From Auxenochlorella pyrenoidosa (lineage: Eukaryota > Chlorophyta > Trebouxiophyceae > Chlorellales > Chlorellaceae), in the NCBI GenBank assembly GCA_001430745.1, contig KQ482061.1, positions 458,450 through 476,507 of the forward strand: a stretch of 18,058 nt of DNA, in the 5' to 3' direction. The position numbers and the translations under genes were made by a program. A model generated the notes under the pieces. That model had not been told where the DNA came from and made no database searches. It saw nothing but the letters and a program-made list of their open reading frames with translations. Shown in pieces: positions 1 to 10,900 of the stretch. Within the stretch, counting starts at the first letter, position 1. Each line of letters starts with the position of its first letter.

Positions 1-1014
1 GGGGGGGGCAGGCGAGCAGGGGCACAGCTAATGGGCGCCCCAGTGCGAGCATACGAGAATTCATGCCAGCGGTGCCAGGCCGGTGGCAAACATGCGCATG
101 CTTGGATGCATCTTCTGTCGCCCCGGCCTGCTCCCTGCCTCCTCTCTGAAGTCCATCAAGGCGAGCCCCTCACCGCACCTGCAGCAGGCGCGGCGGCTGC
201 TCTGCCGTCGCCACATACACCACGCCGCTGCCGTCTCCCCAGGCCAGTAGATCGGCAGAGCCGCGCGCAAACTTCACAATGCTGACCGGGCAATTTGCAA
301 CGTCAAAGACGGCGCAGAGAGAGTAGGCAGGCAGGCAATCGCCGGCCTGCGCGTCCTGCCTCAGCTGCCCCTGCTGCACGGCCGCGGCCGAGGCAGGGCC
401 GTCGGCGGCGCTGGGCTGCTGCGAGCGCTGCTGGTCGGCGTGCTGCGGCGTCGACGGCTCCTGCACAGGGAAGCGCCAAGCTGGGGGGTGTAGCTCATGC
501 TCAAGCATCGCAACAACGCCAGCCGCTGCATGGAAATCCATGCGCGTTGCGGCAGCAGGCCGGCGCATGCTGCACCCCCAGCTCTGCAGAGTGCCTCCAC
601 CCATGCAAACCAGCCGGAGCGGCCAGCCAGCAGGCCCCCGCCTCACCTCCTCGTCTGCCGACTGTGTGGTGGGCAGGCGGGCGAGCTCCATGCCATCGGG
701 CGCCGGCTCCGGCGGCGCCGGGAACCCGCGGTCCTTCACTCTGCGGATGTAGCTGCGGTACCCCTCGTAGGTGGCGCCGTTGAGCATCCACACCTGCGGC
801 GACGCAGCGTGGTGCGGGCGGGAGGGCGGTGCGGTGGCAGCCCGGCGCCAGCAGGTTGTTGGCGGCACGTTGCGGGCCCCCTTCGGCGTGATGCCAATAA
901 TCAAAATGGCGGCAGAGGGCCACCCCACCGCTTGCCTACCTCGCGCTGGGCCCTCTCCTCGTATGGCTTCGTGTTCCAGAGGTAGGAGCGCAGGCCAGTG
1001 CTGACGCCGGCCAT
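1..1014 (-). CDS. WD40-repeat protein, WDR13-like (5' part, partial)
   Basis: Three exons are visible on the minus strand: 940-1014 (ATG at 1012-1014, 25 codons), 647-793 (49 codons) and 179-460 (94 codons), all phase 0, with GT donors and CAG acceptors. The third exon ends at a GTGCGG donor and the rest lies beyond the left edge. The 168 visible residues hold an N-terminal segment with the motif YRSYIRRVKDRGFP, a glutamine/alanine-rich stretch, and the start of a WD40 propeller (CAVFDVANCPVSIVKFARG, then SADLLAWGDGSGVV). The pattern of a short FD strand, a VKFA strand and a DLLAxG turn resembles the first blade of plant and animal WDR13 proteins, which are poorly characterised nuclear WD40 proteins. 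The ATG was chosen because it starts the exon that splices in frame; an upstream exon joined at the CGCAG just before it cannot be excluded. The WD40 call is fairly safe; the WDR13 orthology is inference. Confidence 0.6.
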
Positions 1015-1612
1015 GCCCTGCGAGTCGTGGAGACGCCGAGGTGAGCGGACGGTTGCGGCAAGCGCGGGCGGGCTGGACAAGCCTAGACCGAAGCGGCGGT
1101 GCTCACTTGAAAACTTGCAGGTCTACTGCCTGAATATAACCCTACGACAGGCCGCCAAAGCAGACAGCGCTCGCTCGGCTGCCGCGCGACCTCTCGTTAT
1201 GGCTGGGAAGGGCTGCCCCGAGCCCAGCAAGCTGCACAATGCTGCACAATGGTTTATGATTTCAAATAGGCCGCCAGAAGACGATCGCAAGCCGTGACGG
1301 TAGGAGACGCAGCCCCGCTCCCTTTGTTCCTCCTGTTTGCCTTGTTGCCCCCAATGGTGTGCATACAAGCTCGATCGAAATGCACCAGGCTGGATCAGCA
1401 AGCACGGATCTGGCGTGAGATGTGGCATCCCTGCTACCGAGACAGCGTGTCGCCTTCCAGGCTGCCGCCAGCAGATGCCCTGGATGATCCCCCATCAGCA
1501 TTTCAGCAGTGTGATGCGTTATGCGCAGCAGCTGGATAAATGAGAGTATGACGATGTGTTGTGACAAAGCAGCATGGAATCCATTCCTCTGAGGCGCCTG
1601 GCCAGCAGGCGC
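1015..1612. other. Intergenic spacer between co-directional minus-strand genes
   Basis: This 598-nt stretch separates the stop of the SAP-domain gene (1613) from the start of the WDR13-like gene (1014). It should contain the 3' UTR of the former and the promoter and 5' UTR of the latter. No convincing exon was found, and no TGTAA poly(A) signal was seen on the minus strand. The only local structure noted is an exact 10-nt tandem duplication at 1231-1250. Confidence 0.6.
1231..1250. repeat. Exact 10-nt tandem duplication
   Basis: The unit gctgcacaat occurs twice back to back. It lies in the presumed promoter of the WDR13-like gene. It may simply be a replication-slippage duplication. Confidence 0.8.
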
Positions 1613-1985
1613 TCACGCTTGCACCGCTGGCGCTGCTGCTGCCCCGCAGCCCAGCACCGACCGCACCCGCTCCTCCAGGTCCCCCTTCTTGCCGCCCACC
1701 GGCTGCTTGTTGCTCTTCAGGTACGCCTGCACTTGTGGAGGGTTTGCGGCAAGAAGAGGGCGTCAGCAGCGGGTCCATGAAACAATGCATCAGCATGCCT
1801 GCATGCTGCAGAGACTGCAGCACCTGCACTCTTCCTGCAGAGACCTGTGCCCATGTTGTTGCCCCAGAGCCCTGCGGCTGCCAGCCTTGCACATCCGCTT
1901 ATAGCACGGCACCGCACCTTGAGCTCAGGGATGGTCAGCTTGCCAAGGGTGCCTGCCGCATGCATCTGCTGCACCTTTGCGGTCA
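1613..1985 (-). other. SAP domain region, split by an intron
   Basis: Exon 1918-1985 ends with KLTIPELK in phase 0 at a GTGCGG donor. Exon 1613-1726 begins after a TGCAG acceptor with AYLKSNKQPVGGKKGDLEER. Joined, they give the two amphipathic helices, the central GGKKGDL turn and the terminal ER of a canonical SAP motif at about residues 624-652 of 669. The intron (1727-1917, 191 nt) interrupts the first helix. The domain ends about 17 residues before the stop, so it forms the C-terminal tip. Confidence 0.85.
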
Positions 1986-4795
1986 CTGCAAGCCCGGGCA
2001 GGTGTGCGCATGGAGAGGTGGATGCAGGTGCGCAGGCATGTTGCACGCGTGCATGATCGGGGCAACAGATGGGGTGCATGACAGCGCGCCAGGAACAGTG
2101 AGCAAGTGCAAGACCCAAGCCAATGTCATTGCAGCCCTCACCTGCCACCACATCCACATTAGCTGCCTTGGCACGCGGCCTCGGCGGCGGCTTTGCAGGC
2201 GCTCCGACAGGAGCCACCACTGCTGCGTCCGGGCCGCCCGCCACGGCAGCGGCGCTGGCAGGCTTGCCGCGCGGCGTGGCAGGCTTCGCAGAACTTGGAG
2301 GCTTGGCAGAGCTGGGCGGTGCAGCCGCAGAGGCAGGCCGTGAGGGAGGCAGGCCGCCTGCAGGGGAGAACAGATGGGGTGTTGCAGGGTTGATTCTCTT
2401 GCACCCTCTTCTTTCCCTAGGAAAGTCAGAGCTGGAGCACAGTGTGCGCACGCAACTCGATTGCAGCCAAAATTCAGGCCGCCAACTGTCTCAGTCATGA
2501 GCGGCTGCCAGGCCCGCCTCTGCAGCGCCCCCACCTGTTGCCACTGCCAAAGCAGCAGTAGGTGCCGTCGCAGCCTTTGCGCGCTTGGGGGCGGCGGGCT
2601 TAGCGCCAGCCTTGGTGCCGCCTGCGCGCTTCTGCCCAACTGCTGCAGCCTTCTGGGTCCCTGCTGCTGCTGCACCGATCTTCTTGAAGGTGGGGATTGC
2701 AGGCTTCACGGTGCCACCGGCTGCCGCTGCAGCGCTTGACAGCCCTGGCAGCATTGGGCGGCGGGTGCCGACGTGAGCGGTGGTGCTGGGTCCCCCTGCT
2801 GCCACAGCTGTTGCTAACTTGAAAGGGCGCTCGGCCTCTGTGTGCTGCTGCTTGGCAGCATCCCACTTGGCCCGCAGGGCTGGCAGCACCAGCGTGTACT
2901 GCTTGCAAGGCTGCTGCCCCGGCCTTGCGCCCGCCGCATCCACCTTGAAGGCGGATATGTTGACCTTCTGCCCCAGCACTAGCCCTGCCTGCTGCTGCTG
3001 CCCCTGGCCCCCTGACCGCTCCTCGAGCTGCCGAGCCGTCACGAACACAGCTGCCTGCTCCGCAGCTGACTCTGCAGCAGCAGCAGCCAGGCGGCCAGGC
3101 AGCGGGGGCTGGCCCTCCGGGAACCACTCGTATGCCTCTGCTGCAATGCGCAGCCCCTCCCCGAGTGGCTTGAAGGGGCTTGCTGCCAGGTCATCTGCAG
3201 GGGTAGGGATGGGGGCAGCCCTGTCTCACGTCTGCTGATGACGAAGGGCCGGAAGCGTGCAGACATGCAAGCCCGGAGCTTGGGTACGCACCTTCACAAG
3301 CTCCCCCCCCTCCTACCGGCACACCAGTTCCGCTCACATCCCTCCCGCTGCCCCACGCACCCCGCAGCCTGGCCAGCACCGCCTGCACGGCCGGCGAGCT
3401 GAGCTTGGAGGCCGTGGTCTGCAGGCCGTACTGCCCCAGCACCCGACAGGCAGGGACCTTGTACGAGGGGGCGTCTGGGTCACAGTCCAGGCAGACCTGC
3501 AAGGAGGCAGGGCAGCAAACATTGGTGGACGGGATGCTGAGGTGCATGATGCAGACCTGAAAGCGCGGACTGGAGGGTGGCAGCTGAGACATGCCCGCAG
3601 GCAATGGGGGCTGTGCTCGTGCGAACGCAGGGAATGGGGCTGACAGGCCTGCACAGTTGAGGGGCCAGCAGCACGGAATCCATCTTGTGGCCTGCAAGCA
3701 GCGCAGAACAGCTGAGCCAGAAGCTTGCCTCACCTCTGCCAGCGGCTGCTCCTCGGCTCCCTCAGCCAGCGGCTGGCCATGTGCAGCCCAGAGCGAGCGC
3801 AGGCGCGCCAGGGTAGTGGCATCCGCGGGGCATAGGCGCTGGATGAGCGCGGACCGCAGGTCGGGCAGCAATGTGCACAGCGTGCCTGCAGGACGACAGC
3901 GGGGGGTCAACTGCGGTTGCAGGGCACCGGCGAGAGCCTGCATCTCAACCCGTGACTAGTTCCTCCTGCCGCATTCCCTTACCTGCCAGGCGCTTGCTGC
4001 GCTCCTCCACAGAGGGCTCTGGCCGGCAGGCAGGGTGCCGCCACTCCACCTGCTCTGCACCTCAGGAGGAGGCAGGGCAAGGGCATCGCGACCATGCTGT
4101 CAGTTGGGTGGGAAGCGCAGGGGTGCCCGCTGCACTTCTGCGGTGCTGTCAGCCAAAGGCAGCACCCAGCGTGGCGCCCCACCTCTGATGCGCCAGCACC
4201 CACCTGGCACCACCTGCAGCTGCAGGGCGAGCGCTCCCTTTGAATCTCTGCTGAGGTGCACTTGCATCTGCACCCACTCTGCTGTCACTGCCTGGCCATC
4301 TGGAGAGGGCTCAAGCGGGCTTGCACCCAGCAGGCAGTGCTCGTCCTGCAGCCACCAGCCGCGTGCCACTAGCGCCGCTGCCACCCCCGCAGCGCACGCG
4401 TCTGCCAGATCCTGACCCGTCGGCGGCAGCAGGCTGACGTGGCTCTTGACGTCCTTGACCTGGATGCCCAGCGCTGCCTGCTGCGCGCGCAGCAGCCTGA
4501 AGACGTCGCCCACCCTTGCCTTTTGGCAGAGGATGCGCAGCGAGTCGGCGCCGGCGTGCTGCACAACAAATGGCAGTGCGTTTGTGGCTGCATGGCGCAC
4601 CGCTGCCAGGGCCGCCGTCAAGGTCGCAAACGCAGGCGGCAGCGGCGCCGGAAGCAGGTCGGGCACTGGCTCGGCGTGCGCAGACGGCCCGACGTTGGCG
4701 GCGGCGCCCTGGGGGCCCATGGCCACTGGCACCGTGATGGTGGCCAGCTGCAGCTTGGCGCCCTCCAGGCACAGCGCAATGCCCTTGGACGCCAT
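1613..4795 (-). CDS. C18orf63-like (DUF4708) protein with C-terminal SAP domain
   Basis: Eight phase-consistent exons on the minus strand: 4204-4795, 3983-4054, 3734-3885, 3361-3496, 2535-3194, 2142-2357, 1918-1985 and 1613-1726, giving about 669 residues. The first roughly 320 residues resemble the animal C18orf63/DUF4708 fold: a strand-rich N terminus, a LLPDLRSALIQRLCP segment followed by a RLRSLWAAHGQPLAE helix, and a SYKVPACRVLGQYG segment before a helix. That matches the order of elements I remember for the human protein, whose function is unknown. The middle is low complexity, with H1-like repeats (SAKPPSSAKP) and basic patches (PKRAKAA), so nuclear location is likely. The C terminus is a clean SAP motif, LTIPELK joined across an intron to AYLKSNKQPVGGKKGDLEER, a DNA-binding module of chromatin proteins. 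The gene is divergent from the meiotic helicase. The SAP call is strong; DUF4708 is tentative. The start is the first ATG of the open exon. Confidence 0.65.
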
Positions 4796-4964
4796 GGCAG
4801 GGGAAGCAGGGGACAGGCACAGACAGGTCAAATGTTGAAAAGAGCGTCGGCGGCACCCTGCTGAAGCTTACATGGGCGATTGGCACGCCTCCGCTGACTT
4901 GCCTCCGCGCTTTCCCCGATCGAGAGCTCTCTAGAACTCAATGGCGCTCTGAGAACGTGACGGC
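4796..4964. promoter_or_regulatory. Shared bidirectional promoter interval
   Basis: Only 169 nt separate the start codons of the divergent SAP-domain gene (ATG at 4795) and the HFM1 helicase gene (ATG at 4965), so both 5' UTRs and promoters must fit here. It contains an inverted CCAAT core (attgg, 4879-4883), a perfect 10-nt palindrome gagagctctc (4922-4931) and an ACGTGACG sequence resembling a bZIP/G-box core (4955-4962) just before the HFM1 ATG. No TATA box is evident on either strand. Use of any of these elements is inference. Confidence 0.55.
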
Positions 4965-7900
4965 ATGGCTGCCCAGTGGCAGCGAGAAGGAGGAGTCCCG
5001 CCTTTCGGGCACCACCAAGGCCCGCCTGCCGCCTATTCACAGCATCAGCGTCAACAACCGATCTGGGCTGCGGCTCCCGCCTTCTCGCAGCAGGCGCCCG
5101 CGGCGGCGCAGGCGTATGCGCCGGCGCCGCCGGCTCTTGGCGGTGCAGCCGGCGACGGCCGCCTGCGCTCTGTGGAGGAGCTGCCCGTGCCCTTCCGCAC
5201 TGTCTTTCCCTTTCGCTTCTTCAACGCTATCCAGAACGAGTGCTGGCCAGCCATATACCAGCATGACAGTAATGTGGTGGTGGCCGCGCCCACCGGCGGA
5301 GGTGGGTGCTGGCCTTGGCGCCAGTTTAGCCAGCAGTGGGTTCGCCTTTTCTCACTGGCACCCTCAGCTGCTGGAGCAGGCTAATTCACACCTGCCGTCC
5401 CCGTTGCATCTGGTCGGCCTGCAGGCAAGACTGTGCTGCTGGAGCTGGCGATCCTGCGCCTGCTGTCGCGCCACCTTGCGCCAGGTGGTGCTCAGTTTTC
5501 CCACAGGCTGGGCCACCTGAAGGCCGTGTACCTGGCACCCTCCAGGGCGCTGGTACAGGTGCGCCATGACATGCATTGCTGATAGAGATGGCGTCGCATG
5601 CTGCGGGCAAGGCAGCATTGCTCTGGTGCCTGCTGCGTGTGCCATGGCACCAGATTTCAATGTACGTCCTCCGGGATCTGTCCGAGCACATCTGACTACA
5701 TAGGCCTGCTGCTGGTGCCCCTGTTGCTGCTCTGCAGGAAAAGGTGCGCGATTGGGGCCACCGCTTTGCCCCGCTGGGCGTGTCATGCCGGGAGCTCACA
5801 GGTGGGTGCTGCCAGAGCCGCATAAGTCGCGCTGTGCAGCACACACGTGCTCCAGCCGCCACCGTCCCTGCAGCCTTGCTGGCTAGGACCTCTCTGACCT
5901 ATCACCCCACACTCACACCGCCTCACTTTTCTGCCGCCCGGCTTGCAGGCGACACGGATCAGGAGGGCCTAGAAGGGTTGGACTCAGCAGACATCATCTG
6001 CGCCACCCCGGAGAAGTTTGATGCCACCACCAGGAGAGGCATGCGCTTCTTCGCCGACATCGGCCTGGTGCTGATAGGTAAGGGGCAAGCCTGGGCACGC
6101 GCAGGCAGGCTGGCTTGCAGGCAGCCCCTGTCGGGCCACTCTCGTGAGAAATCATGCCAGTGATTGCCACTGTTGGCTCCCGAGGCCGGCCGCCACCTTC
6201 CCCTGTTCTGCAGATGAGGTGCACCTATTGAACGAGAACCGTGGCGCGAGCCTGGAAGGTGGGTGCGCCCCGCGTGAACCGCTTCCCTGTGCTGTTTGGA
6301 GGCCACAGCGCTGCTCCTGCCTTGGTTCTGGCGCTGTGGTGGCCACTCACCAGTGGCTCTACTTCCTGCGCCACCACTCCTTCTCCTCATGCAGGGGTTG
6401 TGGCCCGCATCAAGATGATTAGCGGGTGGGCCAGCACGCGGTAGCTCATTCTCCCATCGCCCACCATGCGGACCATGCAACGTATTCAAAACTAAATCGT
6501 GCCCTGCCTGGTCCCAGCTAACATGCGAGCCCTTCTGAAGCTAGCACAGTCATCCTGCTGTGCAGGTTGCGCGAGATGCAGACCCAGGCCATCGGCTCTG
6601 TGCGTTTTTTGGCGGTGTCGGCCACCATCCCGAACGTGCAGGCAAGCAAGCTGAAGTCCTCAGGCTGGCAGTGGCCTGTTCCCTCTGCTTGTGCGGTAGT
6701 TGCGTGTTGCGTGGGAGTACATTGTGTTTACCACGCCCCCTGCCTAGCCTGAACTGACTGCAGGACCTGGCGGATTGGCTGGGTGTGCCACCTGCTGGCA
6801 TCAAGTGCTTTGGTGGGCTCAGAGGGCTGGTGGCAGGGCTGCTAGTTAGCTGATCACATTATGAGAATCAATGAGAGGCGGCAGCCTCAATGGCAGCCAT
6901 TGCACCTTGCGCTTTAAAAAACCAACCCAGGCACCCCTCCCACATGCAGGCGAGGAGATGCGCCCGGTGAAGCTGCGCTGCGTGGTGCGCGGCTACAACC
7001 CAGTGAAGACCGGTCAGTCAGTTGGGCCTGTGGGAGCGAGGATCAAGCCAAGGATGCACGCTCTGTGTGGTGTGGCTCCCCCGCAGGGTGGGATTCCCCG
7101 TCGGCACTGACTGGCCTCCCGCTTGTTGACAACAAACAGTAAGAAGGACTGCAAGCCTACCCTTGCTCCACGCCTCGCCAACCCATGCAGACTTCCTGTT
7201 CGAGCGGCGCCTGAACGACCACATCCACCAGGTCATTGCCGACCACTCCTCCGGCAAGCCCGCGCTGGTCTTCTGCAGCAGCCGGCGCGGCACCATTGAG
7301 ACGGCAACACACCTGGCAAAGACGGCGCGGAGCGCTGCGACGGCAGTGGGCGGCGGCCGCAGCGGCGCGCACGCCTGGCGCAGCCCCAGCTCCTATGTAC
7401 GGGACGTGGCGCAGCTGCAGAGGCTGCAGCAGGCCGCGGCAGGGCTGCATGACAAAGACCTGGCCCAGTGCGTGGAGCAGGGGGTGGGGTACCACCATGC
7501 AGCGCTGGAGCCTGCCGACCGGGCGGCCTTGGAGGCGCTTTTTGTGGCGCAGGACCTGCTGGTGAGCAGATCGGTGCTGCGCCCAGGTTGACAGCCCAAC
7601 AGGAGGCCTTTGAAGGGTGGCAGACTGCCGTAGAGTGGTGTTCAGCAACTTGCCAAGCTCTGGGACGCACTGTACGGCTCTCAAGCCGCCCTCAACAGCT
7701 GGCATCCATTGGCCCCTAGATCCACTTGGTGCTCCCCTGCTCCGTCACTGGCCTGCTGCCTCCCGCTGCTGCCCGGCAGGTGCTCTGCACCACCTCCACG
7801 CTGGCCATGGGCGTCAACCTGCCCGCCCGCCTGGTGGTGCTCAAGGGCACGCGGCGCTACGTGGGCAGCGAGGCCGAGGACTCGAGCGGCTACCAGGAGT

Positions 7901-10900
7901 ACGAGCGCAGCACGTGCCTGCAGGCAGGAGGCACGGGTCTCAGTCGGGTTGTGCAGCCGCGGCACGCTGCCGCTGTTGCTGCTAAGCCGCTGCGCGTTGG
8001 GGATGCGGCTCAACCACGCTGCAATGGGTCCGCCCATGCCGTGTGTGCACATGGGCTGCCTTTCACGCTTACCTGCTGAGCTGGACCTGCTTTGCCTTCT
8101 GTGATTTGCAGATGGTGGGCCGTGCAGGTCGGCCCCAGTTTGACACCGAGGGCGTTGCCGTCATCATGACGCAGAAGCAGGCAGGCTTGCTCCCTTGCCA
8201 TGCTTCACAGAAAGGATTAGCATGCAACACAGCATGTGCTTACGCCAGCTGTCATCTACACGACCATCTGTGCCCCCCACCTGCAAACCCCCTTGCATCC
8301 CCCTCTCTGCATGCTGCGTGTGGAGCTTGAAAGTGCTGCAGTGCCCCTGCCCAAACCTCCGTGCACTGCAGCATGTTCGCCGGTACGAGCAACTGATGAA
8401 TGGCAGCGAGCTGGTGGAGTCGACACTCAAGGAGGTCAGTCAGCACAGAGGTCCTGCTGCTCGGCGTCGCCCCCAACACACTCCAACAGCAAGGAGGTTC
8501 CTGTCAGCATCTGAATTTTTGGTGTTTCTCACCTGCCACAGGTCTTTCCTGAGTTCCTAACAGCCGAGATCACCCTGCGCACCATCGGCGACGTTTCACA
8601 GGTGAGGCAGCTTTTCAGGGGCTTTGCACAAACGCTCGCCCAGCAGCCGACATGTCGTAAGGTGCTCTGCGGAACTGCGCACACTGCAGGCTCCGATCCA
8701 GCCCGACTTGCATTTGACAGCCGGATGCAAGTCTGCCCTCATGAATCCCATCCCTCCCGTAGTCTAACCCTGCAGGCGGTGGAGTGGCTGCGCAGCACCT
8801 ACTTTTACGTGCGCGTGAAGCGCAACCCCGCTGCCTACGGCGTGCCACGCCAGCCCAGTACCGAGGCCCTCGACCGCTGGCTGAAGGACCGCCTGGTGCT
8901 GGCCACCATCAGGGAGCTGGCGCAGCATGGCATGGTGAGCAACAGGCTGGCATGACCCCCAGCAGGAGGGCCGCGCGGCTAATTCCCCAACGCGGGAGTG
9001 CCTCGCTGCCTGTGCTTGCCAAACGCAAGGGCGCCGCTCTGCCAGCCAGCCCGCAGCTTGCCATGCCTCTTGGCCACATGCAGGTGCGCCTGCAGGAAGA
9101 CGGCTTTGGGCTGGAGCCGCTGCAGCCGGGGCAGGTGGGCATTGCATCGTGCGCCGCTTGCCTGGCTGGCCAAACGTATCAATCCACACGCGACCACTCC
9201 ATGCTGAAGGAGGTTGACAACCGTGTTCAGGACGCCAGACTCTCAGCCCTGCCTGCACCCCTCCTCTGTAGGTGATGGCCGAGCGTTACATCCGCATGAA
9301 GACCATGGTCAGCATCTGCCACTCGCCGCACGGCGCAGCCGTCCCAGAACTCATCGCCATCCTGGCTGGGTGAGATGCAGGAAGGGGTGCAATTGCCTTG
9401 CGGTGGCCCGCGCCCTCTGGCTGGCTGAAGTGTCTGTCAACCGGCAGTCAGTTCGAGCCCTGCCAACGCTTGATTTCGCACTCCCCCTGCCTTGCACCTG
9501 CCATCGCCTGCAGGAGCGTGGAGCTGTCCAACATCAAGCTGCGGCGCAGCGAGAAGAAGGTGCGCCAGCACAGTGTCCTTTGCAGCCACCATGCACTGCG
9601 CCTGCCAAGCTGCCGGTGCCTGAAGAAACATGAATGAACCTGAATAACCCACTAGTCTACAACATCGTGCCAAGCTGTCCCCAGGTCATCAACGAGATCA
9701 ACCACTCGGCGGGTGTGCGCTACCCGCTCATGAACCCTGACAAGCCCGGCAAGGTGCTGGAGCGGGTGGCCACCGGGGCAGACAAGATCTTTGTGCTGGT
9801 GAGGCGTGCAAGCCTCTGGAACGGGGGTGGCGAGGGGGTGGGGTGGGTTCACAGGGTGCTGGTGACTGTCGAGAGAGTTGAGGGCGCTCAGAGCTGTCGG
9901 AGGGCTGCCTGCACAGCTGGCTTGCTCGGGCCTGGCTGCTTGACAGACATATGGTGCCTCTCACTGCTTCCTCTCGCGGCAGATCAACGAGGGCCTGAGC
10001 GACACGCCCAGTGACAAGCTGGACTACAGCATGAAGCAGGTGGTGCTAAATGGAAGGGAGGGTCGCGCCTGCAAACGGCACGGAAGACAGAAGTTGTGGG
10101 GCGAAGGGGCCAGGTCGCTTGAGCAGCGTCTGCTGCGCTGTGGTTGCCGACTGTCTCACTCTCTTCTGCTGCTTTGCGGCCCTCCACCCACACACGAGGC
10201 AGGACATTGAGCAGGCTGTCGGCGTGGGGCGGCGCATCGCCAGCGCGATGGTCAAGTACTTTGAGCACCAGGGTCGGGCGGCAGGTGGGGTGCTGGGGGA
10301 GGGGGGGGGGGGCATCGCGTTTCAGCTTTTCCTTGGCAGCAGCTTGATGTCAAGTTTTGAATGCTACCATTAGGAAACGTTGCGCACCAGACCCCTTCCT
10401 GACTCGCTCCTTCCATCCCGCAATCTTGCCATCCCGCAGAAACTTTCAATGCGCTGCTGCTGGCCAAAAGCCTGGCCCAGCGGCTCTGGACAGACAGCCG
10501 CCTGGAGACGCGGCAGCTGGCTGGCATCGGCCCCCAGATTGCGCAGCGCCTGGCAGACGCGGGAGTCAGCAAGCTGCGCAAGCTGGCAGAGGTGGAGCCG
10601 CGCCGCCTGGAAACGCTGGCTCAACGGCGTTACCCATTTGGTCAGCCCATCCCCTGGGCCTGGGTCTGTGATCTATTATGCTGCTGGAAGAACAGCAGGG
10701 AGGCCCAGTTGTCAGCGGGGCTGTTGTTGGACTGGTCAGGACTCAAACCCTTGCACACGCTCCACCCTCATCCTGCCCTGTTGCAGGCAACGAGGTGCAC
10801 GCTGCGCTGGCCCAGTGCCTGCCGCCTCCCATCAGCCTGCAGTGCTTGCCGGTGGCGTGGCTGCCTGGCGGCCTTGTGGAGCTGGAGGTCACAGGTGGGC

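Noticed and set aside
170..928. Open minus-strand frame of 252 codons
   Set aside because: It reads through two introns of the WDR13-like gene; only the parts at 179-460 and 647-793 are coding, and the frame between shows no family-like sequence.
3200..3266. Possible extra exon encoding RFRPFVISR in the SAP-domain gene
   Set aside because: The sequence looks protein-like and ends at a GTGAGA donor, but no upstream acceptor gives the phase needed to join exon 3361-3496, and the following intron would be only about 35 nt. Direct joining of 3361 to 3194 is in frame without it.
4905..4922. E2F-like site (gcgctttccccg) in the bidirectional promoter
   Set aside because: It does not match the TTTSSCGC consensus exactly, so it was not listed as a site.
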